Shown: one piece after another, positions 54,801 to 63,433 of the stretch
Numbering within the stretch: the first letter of the stretch is position 1
How the letters are laid out: every line of letters begins with the position of its first letter
Assembly: GCF_000430545.1 (NCBI RefSeq)
Contig: NZ_AUMF01000018.1
Span: 1-64,000, forward strand
Direction: 5' to 3'
Length of the DNA: 64,000 nucleotides
Origin: Tenacibaculum ovolyticum DSM 18103
GTDB taxonomy: Bacteria > Bacteroidota > Bacteroidia > Flavobacteriales > Flavobacteriaceae
Position numbers and translations under genes: made by a program
The notes under the pieces: generated by a model
What the model was told of the DNA's origin: nothing
Seen by the model: the letters and a program-made list of their open reading frames with translations, nothing else
Database searches by the model: none

Positions 54801-54900
54801 AAGGTTCTTTATTGTAAACGTCAATTACCTTACCTGAAATCAATTTTTGAGCTGTAATATTAATTGTAATAAACAATAATATAAGAAACACTTTGTTCAT
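51814..54900 (-). CDS. SusC/RagA-family TonB-dependent outer-membrane transporter
   Basis: In the 1028-residue product, the signal peptide is followed by a carboxypeptidase-regulatory-like domain (ISGKVIDVYNKEPLIGVTI, SYIGYKTKTL) and a plug (QPLQGQVAGLTIRTSGELG, IRIRGTSTL, PLFVLDGQ, VLKDATANALYGVKASNGVI). The remainder is the beta-barrel, ending in LTFGTNITF. It is the first gene of the minus-strand operon SusC-SusD-lipoprotein-M16 protease. This set fits peptide uptake through a RagAB-like pair, but a siderophore role is not excluded because it lies next to a siderophore operon that lacks its own receptor. Confidence 0.9.
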   Translation of the reverse strand: MNKVFLILLFITINITAQKLISGKVIDVYNKEPLIGVTIVNEYKKTGVYTDLNGHFKIIATSKLTFSYIGYKTKTLILPNNNKSLTITLEPLAELLNEVEIIAKKNINDIDLRKATGAITTIKSQKLINKPTVNALQPLQGQVAGLTIRTSGELGKPLKIRIRGTSTLPIKTPTNSKLTDEQRELLDNKANQPLFVLDGQIISADAFATLNVNDIDEIKVLKDATANALYGVKASNGVIEITSKRGINGDTQYAFSFQQGITFKGKPNRSMMATEEKLAFERLSKNKATPGYYLSEAFIRKTFSGNPNIEQLVINGKQKLDSIKNINTNWFNELARISTYQSYNISTRGGNDTSKFYVSGNFSNHGGKFDGNEINRFTGRLNYEYNVSKNIYSMFNAGFGFSESKTPHGSTHSPTNLIYQLNPYEQKNVGKLISYNGYTFKELINQYNKTSDDNRFNFSANITAKLAKNLNIATVVGIDYLVNESLSIIPPTAYSEIIKGTPVNERGQVSKTKVVNTNLNTNTRLNYNLNLGKHNLSFSANMDYYKSTNDFIGISGHGLPSKLLSGAGINNSLTGATRAKTSSSKIQEATLGFGFSTLYDWNDKIDVYGSYKRDASSLLPSDKRWNTFWATGIGYTLSNESFLKNNSWLNRLKLRASYGVTASLAGISPSLAIPTFSYTTNSYLGIRDFSLLNLFNKDLRPEENTSINFGVDLQLFNLFNLTAEVYHRRTRDMLLTVSIPPSNGFTQQLKNVGVMDNEGLEISLNTTLIKNSAFHWNTSATFSYNRNKVVDLYDGPTLNVTNKEDGYSYPDYQEGQPTDIIYGLVSLGINPADGHPLFQRKDGNSFDGNTEKPNKEDFIVLGRATPPFTGGWFHNLSYKNWQLGLDIYYSFGGKAVHTNRSKVYSEEDVHKNLNAGQLNQTWFTIGDVNKTYPTLNLHTNQFGGLNNLANTQNISSTDFIRLNNVMLRYNFDNQMLQKISNGFIKNWGIYTQVSNVYTWTNFGGGDPESGNLQGSSQPILTFGTNITF

Positions 54901-54927
54901 TTATTTAGATTTAATAAAAATAGAGCG

Positions 54928-54935
54928 CAAAAGTA
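54928..54935 (-). promoter_or_regulatory. -7 box of the SusC operon promoter
   Basis: On the minus strand TACTTTTG matches TAnnTTTG exactly, about 28 bases before the SusC start. I see no clear -33 TTTG. The remaining gap up to 55283 shows no gene. Confidence 0.5.
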
Positions 54936-55283
54936 TTATTTATTCAGTTAATAAAGAGTATATGTATTTAAAAAAAGAATCTTTAAAGTGTTAAAGTTTA
55001 CTGAGTGTTATTGGTTCTTTAGTCTAGGGTGTTGATAAGTAGTTGATTCGTGTTGTTTTAGTGTTAGCTCAATAATGATGCATATTATGGGGTATTCTTT
55101 GGAAAACATGTGAAAAATATATGTTTTACTGATATTAATGGACTTTATAAATAAATTTCTCAATTTTTTTAGATGCTAATAGAATAGTATTTTTTCTGTT
55201 TTGAGATTTATAAATAAGTTTTGGGTTATCAAAAATCATCTTTTTTAGATGACATATAAGAGGTGTGAGTAAGTGTATAAAAA

Positions 55284-55313
55284 CAAAAAAGCATCAACAA
55301 AAGTTGATGCTTT
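55284..55313 (-). terminator. Terminator of the tRNA transcript
   Basis: The hairpin AAAGCATCAAC / GTTGATGCTTT with a 4-base loop is followed on the minus strand by TTTTTTG. It lies just 3' of the tRNA gene. Confidence 0.85.
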
Positions 55314-55315
55314 AA

Positions 55316-55392
55316 TGGTGGTCCCACGAGGACTCGAACCTCGGACCACCTGATTATGAGTCAGGTGCTCTAACCAACTGAGCTATAGGACC
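55316..55392 (-). tRNA. tRNA with CAU anticodon (Met or Ile2)
   Basis: The 77-nt cloverleaf includes encoded CCA. Acceptor GGTCCTA pairs with TGGGACC, the D arm is AGCTCAGTTGGTTAGAGC, the anticodon stem is CCTGA/TCAGG with loop CTCATAA, and the T arm is CGAGGTTCGAACCTCG. The anticodon is CAU. C4-G69 and C5-G68 in the acceptor stem resemble the lysidine-modified tRNA-Ile2 of E. coli more than elongator tRNA-Met, but this rule may not hold in this phylum. So Met or Ile2 cannot be decided by eye. Confidence 0.9.
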
Positions 55393-55443
55393 GTTAAATT
55401 AGGACTGCAAAAATAGTACTTTTTTTAGAATAAAAAAGTTTTT

Positions 55444-56415
55444 TTACACTTTTCTACTCATTAAGTTTTCACCGAATAAACGAAGACCCTTTTTAGCAGT
55501 TTCACTAACGTTTAAAGGAGTTAAGCTTTCAAAAGCCTTATTTGTGTAGTACTCAATTAGTTCGTGTGTATGACTAGGTATTTTATTCGCAGAAAAAATA
55601 GCAGAAACAGTATTTATTTTTTCTGAAATATTTTTTTGATCTTCATTGTAAAGCGTGTGTAATTTTTCTTTGTCAGCATCATTTGCGACTTCTAGAGCTT
55701 TTAAATAGAGAAAAGTTTTCTTGTTTTCAATAATATCTCCACCAACTTGCTTTCCAAAAGTTTCAGGATTACCGTAAGTATCTAAATAATCATCTTGTAA
55801 CTGAAAAGCAATTCCAAGATTTAAACCATAATTATACAAATGCTGTGCCTGGTCTTCTGTTGCTTCTGCTACGATTGCACCCATTTTTAAGGCTGCAGCA
55901 ACTAAAACAGATGTTTTTAGCGTAATCATTTTAATATACTCATCAATAGTAACATCGTTTCTAGTTTCAAAATCAACATCTAATTGCTGACCATCGCAAA
56001 CCTCAAGAGCCGTTTTACTAAATAATTGTGCTAGTTTTTGAAAAACAGTAGGACTGTAGTTTTCAAAATATTGATACGCTAAAATTAGCATAGCATCACC
56101 AGATAAAATACCCCTATTAATATCCCACTTTTCATGAACTGTTTGATTACCTCTTCGTAGAGGAGCATCATCCATTATATCATCATGAACGAGTGTGAAA
56201 TTATGAAAAACTTCTACCGCTAATGCGGCAGGCATTGCTTTGGTGTAGCTTCCTGAAAAAATATCAGAAGCAATAAGTGTTAAAACTGGTCTAATTCTTT
56301 TTCCTCCTATTTGAAGAATGTAGTCAATAGGTTCGTAAAGGTTTTTAGGTTCTCTTATAATTTTATTAGAATCTAAGTAAGATAAAAAGTCTGACTGATA
56401 TTGTAGTATGTCCAA
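55444..56415 (-). CDS. Polyprenyl (geranylgeranyl-type) diphosphate synthase
   Basis: The 323-residue product has the two Asp-rich motifs of trans-prenyl synthases, LVHDDIMDDAPLRRG and FQLQDDYLDTYG, plus GGKRIRPVLTLIAS near the N-terminus. It elongates isoprenoid diphosphates for quinones or carotenoids. Product length cannot be told by eye. It stands between the tRNA gene and a divergent TetR gene. Start ATG is clear. Confidence 0.9.
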   Translation of the reverse strand: MDILQYQSDFLSYLDSNKIIREPKNLYEPIDYILQIGGKRIRPVLTLIASDIFSGSYTKAMPAALAVEVFHNFTLVHDDIMDDAPLRRGNQTVHEKWDINRGILSGDAMLILAYQYFENYSPTVFQKLAQLFSKTALEVCDGQQLDVDFETRNDVTIDEYIKMITLKTSVLVAAALKMGAIVAEATEDQAQHLYNYGLNLGIAFQLQDDYLDTYGNPETFGKQVGGDIIENKKTFLYLKALEVANDADKEKLHTLYNEDQKNISEKINTVSAIFSANKIPSHTHELIEYYTNKAFESLTPLNVSETAKKGLRLFGENLMSRKV

Positions 56416-56490
56416 ATCTTAAAATTTTTGTAAAAATACGTTAAACAAAAATTTTAGAAAGAAGAGAATGTTAAAAAAACATTAAAACGC

Positions 56491-56520
56491 AGGAAACTTT
56501 TTTTGTTTCTAAAGTTTCCT
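56491..56520. promoter_or_regulatory. Candidate TetR operator: 10-bp inverted repeat at the tetR promoter
   Basis: AGGAAACTTT - 10 bases - AAAGTTTCCT is a perfect inverted repeat. Its spacer holds a TTTG at 56502-56505 that fits the -33 box. It lies 21 bases before the tetR-like ATG. A TetR dimer bound here would block its own promoter, and read-through into the efflux operon would follow the same control. Confidence 0.65.
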
Positions 56521-56524
56521 GTTG

Positions 56525-56532
56525 TACATTTG
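56525..56532 (+). promoter_or_regulatory. -7 box of the TetR/efflux operon promoter
   Basis: TACATTTG matches TAnnTTTG, with TTTG (56502-56505) 19 bases upstream as -33 box. The predicted start of transcription is within a few bases of ATG 56541, so the message would be nearly leaderless. Confidence 0.65.
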
Positions 56533-56540
56533 CCACGATT

Positions 56541-57152
56541 ATGAGAGATAAAATTATAGATAAGGCAGGTGAAATGTTTTTAAACCTAGGGTTTAAAAGT
56601 ATTACGATGGATGATATAGCAAGAGAGCTTGGGATATCAAAAAAAACTTTGTATAAACATTTTTCAAAGAAAACTGAATTAGTAGATGCAAGTACAGAGG
56701 CAGTTCATAATACCATAAATGAAACGATTATTAATATTAAAGAAAAAAAATATAATGCCATTGAGGAGGAGTTTACTGTAAAAGCCATTTTTAAAGAAAT
56801 GTTTAAAAACGCGAAAACTTCACCAATGTATCAACTAAAAAAATACTACCCAGAAACATATACCAAGTTAATGGAGCGAGAAGTATGCATGTTTAGAGAT
56901 TGTAATATAGATAATCTCGAAAAAGGTATTGAACAAGGTCTTTATCGTGAAAATTTAGAAATAGATTTGATAGTAAATTTTTATTTCACATTACTTTTTG
57001 GTGTTTTTGAAAGTGAAATGTACGGTAGTGAAATGCAAGAATTAATTAAGGTAGAATATAAAATTTTAGAATACCATATAAGAGCAATTTCAACTGAAAA
57101 GGGATTGCAAGAATTAGAAAAACAATTAAAAATAATAAATAAAAATAATTAA
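56541..57152 (+). CDS. TetR/AcrR-family transcription regulator
   Basis: The 203-residue product starts with the TetR HTH: MRDKIIDKAGEMFLNLGFKS, then ITMDDIARELGISKKTLYKH and FSKKTELVDA. The C-terminal ligand domain is free of known signatures. It is the first gene of the efflux operon, 5 bases before the TolC gene, and probably represses the operon through the inverted repeat at 56491-56520. Confidence 0.9.
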   Translation: MRDKIIDKAGEMFLNLGFKSITMDDIARELGISKKTLYKHFSKKTELVDASTEAVHNTINETIINIKEKKYNAIEEEFTVKAIFKEMFKNAKTSPMYQLKKYYPETYTKLMEREVCMFRDCNIDNLEKGIEQGLYRENLEIDLIVNFYFTLLFGVFESEMYGSEMQELIKVEYKILEYHIRAISTEKGLQELEKQLKIINKNN

Positions 57153-57157
57153 AATAA

Positions 57158-58507
57158 ATGAAAAGGCACCTGCATATTTTATATATATTCTTTGTTGTGG
57201 GAACCATGAGTTCTCAAGAAAAACAAATAGAATTATCAATGAATGAAGCCATTGATTATGCTTTAAAAAATAGTTATGATAATAGAGTTGCTAACAAAAA
57301 TATTGATGCAGCTAAGCAAAAAAAATGGGAAACAACTACAATAGGTTTACCGCAAATAGATGCAAAAGTAGATTATCAGAATTGGTTAAAACAACAGGTT
57401 TCTTTGTTACCTGCAAAATTGTTTGATCCAACAGCACCAGCTGACGCTTTTGCTCCAGTTACTTTTGGAACGAAACAGAATTTAAATGCAACAATTACAT
57501 TAAAGCAATTACTTTTTGATGGTTCGTATCTAGTAGGATTACAATCTGCAAAAACATACTTGCAAATTTCTAAACAAGCGAAACAAAAAACAGAATTAGG
57601 TACAAGAGAAGCTGTAATTAATGCTTATGGTAATGTTTTAGTTACTGAAAAGAGTATTGAAATATTATTAAGAAATAAAAAAGTAAATGATGGTCTTTTA
57701 AGAGAAACAAAACTTTCTTTTGATAATGGTTTGGCAGAAGAGGAACAAGTTGAGCAGTTTGAGATAACTAAAGGAAATATTGATAATAATATTAGATCTG
57801 CGAATCGATTAAAAGTTATTGCTTATAAAATGTTAAACATTACGCTAGGTAATGATATAAGTACAAAATTAACTTTAACTGACGATTTAGATAGTTTAGT
57901 ACTTTCTAACACTGATTTAAGTTTAGTTTCTCACGATTTCAATTTAAAAAGTCATATAGATTTTAAGATTGCTCAAAACGATAGAGAAAGTAAGCGTTTA
58001 TTAATGCGATTGGAACAAAGTAAAGCTTTACCAAGTTTAAGCGCTTTTGTAAACTATGGTCAGGTAGCAAATTCAAATACATTTACTTTTTTAGATAGTG
58101 AGCAACAGTGGTTTGATTCTTCACTTTTAGGAGTGAGTTTAAATATTCCGATTTTTAGTAGTTTTAAAAGAAGGTCTAAAACCAAACAGGCTAAAATAGC
58201 TTTAGAAACGGCAGATATTCGTTTAGAAGAAATAAAATTAAAGCTAAAATTACAGGCTGAGAATGCTAAAAGTGATTATCAATTAAGTATTGATACGTAT
58301 CAAACAGCAAAAAGAAATCTTAATTTATCTGAAAGAATTGAAAAGAAACAGCAAATAAAATTTAACGAAGGAATTACTACAAGTTTTGATTTGTTGCAAG
58401 CACAAAATCAATTGTATACACAACAAAATAATTACATACAATCGATGCTAAATATTATTGCAAGCAAAGCAACATTAGAAAACGCATTAAACATACCAAT
58501 TAAATAA
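57158..58507 (+). CDS. TolC-family outer-membrane efflux protein
   Basis: The 449-residue product has an export signal (LHILYIFFVVGTMSS). The two repeated halves of TolC proteins are seen, with long helical parts (YALKNSYDNRVANKNIDAAK; AYGNVLVTEKSIEILLRNKK; FNEGITTSFDLLQAQNQLYT near the end). It forms the outer-membrane channel of the RND pump encoded by the next two genes. Confidence 0.9.
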   Translation: MKRHLHILYIFFVVGTMSSQEKQIELSMNEAIDYALKNSYDNRVANKNIDAAKQKKWETTTIGLPQIDAKVDYQNWLKQQVSLLPAKLFDPTAPADAFAPVTFGTKQNLNATITLKQLLFDGSYLVGLQSAKTYLQISKQAKQKTELGTREAVINAYGNVLVTEKSIEILLRNKKVNDGLLRETKLSFDNGLAEEEQVEQFEITKGNIDNNIRSANRLKVIAYKMLNITLGNDISTKLTLTDDLDSLVLSNTDLSLVSHDFNLKSHIDFKIAQNDRESKRLLMRLEQSKALPSLSAFVNYGQVANSNTFTFLDSEQQWFDSSLLGVSLNIPIFSSFKRRSKTKQAKIALETADIRLEEIKLKLKLQAENAKSDYQLSIDTYQTAKRNLNLSERIEKKQQIKFNEGITTSFDLLQAQNQLYTQQNNYIQSMLNIIASKATLENALNIPIK

Positions 58508-58520
58508 AAATCAACTAGAA

Positions 58521-59738
58521 ATGAAAAAAATATATACATTATTAACCGTAAGTTTAATTCTTCTTTCCTGCGGAAAAAAAGAAGCTGTTTCTGTAGAAGA
58601 ATTAGTTTCAGAAGGAACTATTAAAGAATTAAGAACAAGAAAGGCTGAAATTACAACTAATTTAGAAGCTATTAATATTGATTTAAAAGCTGTAAATGAT
58701 GCAATTTCGAAATTAGATACTGTTAAAAAGTTACCGTTAATAACAACTATAGTTACTAAAGAAGAGGTTTTTAATCATTACTTAGAGCTTCAAGGAAACG
58801 TAAAAACAAAACAAAATGTTTTAGTGTATCCAGAAATGCCAGGTATATTAAGAAGAGTATATGTAAAAGAAGGACAGCGTGTTGCTAAAGGACAATTATT
58901 GGCTACAATTGATGATGGCGGATTAAGTCAGCAAATAGCACAATTAAAAATACAAGAACAATTATCTAAAACAACATACGAACGTCAAAAACGATTATGG
59001 GACCAAAAAATAGGTTCTGAAATTCAATTTTTACAAGCAAAAGCATCGTATGAAGCACAAACAAATGCGGTTAAACAATTAAGACGTCAACAGGGTAAAT
59101 CGGTAGTTAGAGCACCGTTTTCAGGAGTTATTGATGATGTTATGAAAGAACCAGGTACGGTTTTAGCGCCAGGTCAAGGTTCTGAAATATTTAGAGTTGT
59201 AAACCTAAACAACATGTATATTGAAGCAGAGGTTCCAGAAAGTTATATTAAAAATGTAACAAAAGGAAAAAAGGTAGAGGTATTCTTTCCTGTACTAGGA
59301 AAAATGGTTGAAGCAAAAATTCGTCAAGTAGGAAATTTTATAAATCCTAGCAATAGAGCTTTTAAAGTTGAAATTTATGTGCCAAATAAATCAGGAGATA
59401 TTAAACCAAATTTAACAGCACGATTAAAAATTAACGACTATACGAGTGAAAAAGCAATTTTAATACCGCAAAGTATTATTTCTGAAAATGCTGAAGGTGA
59501 ACAATATGTGTATTTAGTAGGAGATAAAAAAGAAAATAAATACGCAACTGCAAACAAAACAATTATCGAAACGGGTAAAACTCAAGGTGATGTTATAGAG
59601 GTTTTAAATACAAAGATAATTACTAAAAAGAACGGTGTATCTGAAGTGTTGTTAAAGCCAATGAACGCAGGTTTTGAAGTTATTAGTGAAGGAGCACGTA
59701 GTGTGAATGATGGTCAGAAAGTAGAAATTAAAAATTAG
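58521..59738 (+). CDS. RND efflux periplasmic adaptor (HlyD/MFP family), lipoprotein
   Basis: The 405-residue product has a lipoprotein signal (YTLLTVSLILLSC). A coiled-coil N-terminal part follows (EELVSEGTIKELRTRKAEIT), then the lipoyl/barrel-sandwich motif (YPEMPGILRRVYVKEGQRVA, SVVRAPFSGVIDDVMKEPGT) and the beta-barrel part. It links pump and TolC channel. It sits 13 bases after the TolC gene and 86 before the pump gene. Confidence 0.9.
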   Translation: MKKIYTLLTVSLILLSCGKKEAVSVEELVSEGTIKELRTRKAEITTNLEAINIDLKAVNDAISKLDTVKKLPLITTIVTKEEVFNHYLELQGNVKTKQNVLVYPEMPGILRRVYVKEGQRVAKGQLLATIDDGGLSQQIAQLKIQEQLSKTTYERQKRLWDQKIGSEIQFLQAKASYEAQTNAVKQLRRQQGKSVVRAPFSGVIDDVMKEPGTVLAPGQGSEIFRVVNLNNMYIEAEVPESYIKNVTKGKKVEVFFPVLGKMVEAKIRQVGNFINPSNRAFKVEIYVPNKSGDIKPNLTARLKINDYTSEKAILIPQSIISENAEGEQYVYLVGDKKENKYATANKTIIETGKTQGDVIEVLNTKIITKKNGVSEVLLKPMNAGFEVISEGARSVNDGQKVEIKN

Positions 59739-59824
59739 AAAACACTGCTATTATTGTAACAAAGAAATTTCACTCAATAAAAAATATCGTTTTCTGTTTT
59801 ACGAAAATGAAAAAATAAATAAAA

Positions 59825-62800
59825 ATGACTGACAAACAAAAAAAGCAAGTCGATAAAGAATTTGGAATGTCATCGTGGGCAATTAATAATAAAACGACCA
59901 TTTATGTAATAATGGTAATGATATTCTTTTTAGGTATTTCAGCCTATTTTAGCATGCCTCGAGAAAATTTTCCAGAAATTAAAGAGACGAAGATTTATAT
60001 TAGCTCGGTATACCCAGGGAACACAGCCGAAGATATAGAGAAGTTAATTACCGATCCGCTAGAGGATAAATTAAAAACGGTAAGTAATTTGGTAAAGATT
60101 ACATCAACATCTCAAGAAGATTACTCTATGGTAATTATTGAGTTTGATGAAAATATTACTGTAGAACAAGCAAAGCAAAAAGTAAAAGATGAAGTAGATT
60201 CTAAAACATCTGGTGAAGATTGGCCAACATTTAATGGGGCGAAAGTAGAACCAAATATTTTTGAATTAAGTATGTCTGAAGAAGTGCCAATTCTTAATAT
60301 TAATATTTCTGGAGATTATCCTGTTTATAAGCTAAAAGAATTTGGAGAGTATTTACAAGATGAAATTGAAGATTTAAATGAAATTAAGAAAGTAGATATT
60401 CGTGGTGCTCAAGATAAAGAAGTTGAGGTTGCTGTAGATATTTATAAGATGATGGCTGCTCAAGTAAGTTTTAACGACATTACACAGGCAATTCAAAATG
60501 GAAATATGACGATGTCTGCAGGTAATTTAATATCAAGCGGACAAAGACGTACGATTAGAATAATTGGTGAAATAAATACACCTTCAGAACTAGGTAATTT
60601 TGTTGTAAAAGCAGAAAAAGGTAATTCTATTTACTTGAAAGATGTTGCTGAAGTTTCGTTTAAAGACAAAGATAAAACAACTTATGCAAGAGAGTTTGGG
60701 CATGAAGTAGTAATGCTTGATGTTAAGAAACGTGCTGGTAAAAATATGGTAGATGCCGCTAATCAGGCAATTGAAATTGTTAAGAAGGCTAAAGCAGATG
60801 TTTTTCCATCAGATTTAAAAGTAACGATTGCAAATGATCAATCTTCAAAGACTATTGGGCAAGTAGATGATTTAGTAAATAATATCATTTTTGGAGTTAT
60901 TTTAGTTGTGGTTGTCTTAATGTTTTTCCTTGGATTTAAGAATGCAGTATTTGTAGGATTTGCAATTCCAATGTCTATGTTTATGTCTTTAATGATTTTA
61001 AACCTATTAGGCTATACATTAAATACCATGATTCTTTTTGGTCTTATTATGGGGCTCGGAATGTTGGTTGATAACGGAATTGTAGTTGTTGAAAACGTTT
61101 ATCGTTTGATGGATGAAGAGGGAATGACTAGGGTTGAAGCTGCTAAAAAAGGAATTGGTGAAATTGCATTTCCTATTATAATTTCTACAGCAACAACAGT
61201 TGCTGCATTTATTCCTTTAGGATTGTGGCCAGGAGTTATGGGGCAGTTTATGATTATTTTACCTATAACATTATCAACAGTATTAGGGTCATCACTATTT
61301 GTAGCTATTTTCTTTAATTCGGTTTTAGTATCTCAGTACATGAATACTGAAGATAAAAACATGCCAATGAAGCAAATTATTATAATGACAAGTGTTATGG
61401 TCGTTTTAGGATTGTTGGTTGTTATTTTTGGTGGAGCTTATAGCGCTTTAGGAACCTTAATGGTTTTTACAGCAATTATGTTGTGGGCATATAGATTGTT
61501 TTTAAGAAATTGGGCTAACTCTTTTCAAAATAAAGTATTACCGCGTTTAGAAGCTTGGTACGAAAGAATGTTAAGAAAAGCGTTGTCAGGTAAGAAGCCA
61601 TATTTCTTAACACTAGGAACTTTTGCTTTGTTGATTGTAGCTTTTATGGCATTTGGTATGTCATTAGGGTCGCAAAGAACAAAAGTTGAATTTTTCCCAG
61701 ATAATAAGCCAAATCAGATTATTGTATATATCGAGTATCCTCAAGGAACAGATATTGAGAAAACAAATGCAATTACAAAACAGATAGAGCAAAAAGTGTT
61801 TACTGTTTTAAATGAAGATACCTACATGGATAGTACTCATAATTTCTTAGTAGAGAGTACGGTTTCTCAAGTAGGAGCTGGAGCTGGGAATCCACAAACA
61901 GATGGAGGTTCATCAGCTGAGTTACCACATAAAGGAAAAATAACAGCCTCTATGCGTGAGTATAAATATCGTAAAGGTGAAGACAGTGAAGAATTAAGAC
62001 AAAAGGTTCAAAAAGCTTTAGTGGGGATTTACCCAGGGGTTTTAATATCTGTAGAGAAAGATGCTAATGGACCACCAGTAGGATCACCAATTAATATTGA
62101 AATTCAAGGAGATGACTATAGAGAGTTAATTGCGACTTCTGAGAGAATGCGAGATTTTATTAATACAAGAAGTATTGCTGGTATTGATGAGTTAAAAATT
62201 GATGTAAATCGTGATAAGCCAGGAATGCAAGTAGTGGTTGATCGTAAAAAGGCAGGGGAGTTAATGGTAAGTGCTGGACAAGTAGGGCAGCAATTGCGTA
62301 ACTCAATCTTTGGAGCGAAAGCGGGAGTTTATAAAGAAAATGGTGAAGATTATGATATTTATGTTCGTTTTAATAAAGAGGATAGGTACAATACAAGTGC
62401 TATTTTTAATCAGCGAATTACGTTTAAAGATCAGTCAACTGGTAAAACCAAAGAAGTGCCTGTTTCTGCGATAGCAAAACAAACAAATAGCTCAGGGTTT
62501 AGTGCTATTAAGCATAAAGCTGTTAAGCGAGTTGTTACTATATATTCTGCATTAGCACCAGGTTATACTGATGCAGGTGCCATTGTGAATCAGATTAGAA
62601 ATGAAATGAAAAATTTCAAGAATTTACCTAAAGGTATTAATATTGATTATACAGGGCAGATTGAAGAGCAAAATAAACAAATGAAATTTTTAGTAGGTGC
62701 TTTCTTTACTGGACTAGGATTGATATTCTTTATTTTAATTTTCCAGTTTAATTCAATTTCAAAACCAGGAATTATTATGTTGGCAATATTCTTAAGTTTT

Positions 62801-63295
62801 ATAGGGGTATTTGGAGGATTGGTAATTTCAGGAGCATCATTTGTAATTATGATGACCATGATGGGAATTATATCTCTCGCAGGTATTGTGGTGAATAACG
62901 GAGTTGTATTGTTGGATTATGCAGAATTGTTAATAGATCGGAAAAAGATAACAGAAGGTGTTGCTGAAAATGATTACTTAAGTAAAGAGCATTTATTTGA
63001 AAGCATTGTTAAGGCGGGTAGAGCACGTTTACGTCCTGTTTTATTAACAGCAATAACTACTATTTTAGGGTTAATACCACTAGCAATAGGTTTAAATATT
63101 AATTTTTTCACATTGTTTAGTGAGTTGAATCCTCATATTTATTTTGGAGGAGATAACGTAGTGTTCTGGGGCCCATTAGCATGGACTGTAATTTACGGAT
63201 TGTTAATAGCAACATTCCTAACTTTAATAGTAGTGCCAATATTATTTTACTTAATCACAAGGTTTAAAATGTGGTTACGATTAAAAATGGCTTAA
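59825..63295 (+). CDS. RND-family efflux pump (inner-membrane permease)
   Basis: The 1156-residue product is of the HAE/HME RND size. It has two sets of six membrane segments and two large periplasmic loops. The proton-relay region reads LIMGLGMLVDNGIVVVENVY, with Asp in GMLVDNG; the matching C-terminal region is GIISLAGIVVNNGVVLLDYA. TTFEFDENITVE-type N-terminal loop (VIIEFDENITVEQAKQKVKD) and ISTATTVAAFIPLGLWPGVM are typical. With the TolC and HlyD genes it forms a tripartite pump; substrates not predictable. Confidence 0.9.
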   Translation: MTDKQKKQVDKEFGMSSWAINNKTTIYVIMVMIFFLGISAYFSMPRENFPEIKETKIYISSVYPGNTAEDIEKLITDPLEDKLKTVSNLVKITSTSQEDYSMVIIEFDENITVEQAKQKVKDEVDSKTSGEDWPTFNGAKVEPNIFELSMSEEVPILNINISGDYPVYKLKEFGEYLQDEIEDLNEIKKVDIRGAQDKEVEVAVDIYKMMAAQVSFNDITQAIQNGNMTMSAGNLISSGQRRTIRIIGEINTPSELGNFVVKAEKGNSIYLKDVAEVSFKDKDKTTYAREFGHEVVMLDVKKRAGKNMVDAANQAIEIVKKAKADVFPSDLKVTIANDQSSKTIGQVDDLVNNIIFGVILVVVVLMFFLGFKNAVFVGFAIPMSMFMSLMILNLLGYTLNTMILFGLIMGLGMLVDNGIVVVENVYRLMDEEGMTRVEAAKKGIGEIAFPIIISTATTVAAFIPLGLWPGVMGQFMIILPITLSTVLGSSLFVAIFFNSVLVSQYMNTEDKNMPMKQIIIMTSVMVVLGLLVVIFGGAYSALGTLMVFTAIMLWAYRLFLRNWANSFQNKVLPRLEAWYERMLRKALSGKKPYFLTLGTFALLIVAFMAFGMSLGSQRTKVEFFPDNKPNQIIVYIEYPQGTDIEKTNAITKQIEQKVFTVLNEDTYMDSTHNFLVESTVSQVGAGAGNPQTDGGSSAELPHKGKITASMREYKYRKGEDSEELRQKVQKALVGIYPGVLISVEKDANGPPVGSPINIEIQGDDYRELIATSERMRDFINTRSIAGIDELKIDVNRDKPGMQVVVDRKKAGELMVSAGQVGQQLRNSIFGAKAGVYKENGEDYDIYVRFNKEDRYNTSAIFNQRITFKDQSTGKTKEVPVSAIAKQTNSSGFSAIKHKAVKRVVTIYSALAPGYTDAGAIVNQIRNEMKNFKNLPKGINIDYTGQIEEQNKQMKFLVGAFFTGLGLIFFILIFQFNSISKPGIIMLAIFLSFIGVFGGLVISGASFVIMMTMMGIISLAGIVVNNGVVLLDYAELLIDRKKITEGVAENDYLSKEHLFESIVKAGRARLRPVLLTAITTILGLIPLAIGLNINFFTLFSELNPHIYFGGDNVVFWGPLAWTVIYGLLIATFLTLIVVPILFYLITRFKMWLRLKMA

Positions 63296-63335
63296 TATAT
63301 AGGATACTTTTTTAAAAAAAATATTTTGTTAACTG

Positions 63336-63374
63336 AAAAGAGGGTTGAAAGTTTTATGCTTTCAACCCTCTTTT
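63336..63374. terminator. Bidirectional terminator between RND and receptor genes
   Basis: The 16-bp stem AAAAGAGGGTTGAAAG / CTTTCAACCCTCTTTT has a 7-base loop. It ends both convergent genes. Confidence 0.9.
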
Positions 63375-63378
63375 ATTT

Positions 63379-63415
63379 AAATTTATTTCGTCATAGCGAA
63401 GCACGAAGTAAATTT
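63379..63415. repeat. Flavobacterial hairpin repeat
   Basis: AAATTTATTTCGT ... ACGAAGTAAATTT forms a 13-bp stem (one G-T pair), with CATAGCGAAGC in the loop. It resembles dispersed repeats with the GCGAAGCACGAAG motif known from flavobacteria. Confidence 0.45.
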
Positions 63416-63433
63416 TTCATTTATTCAAATTAA

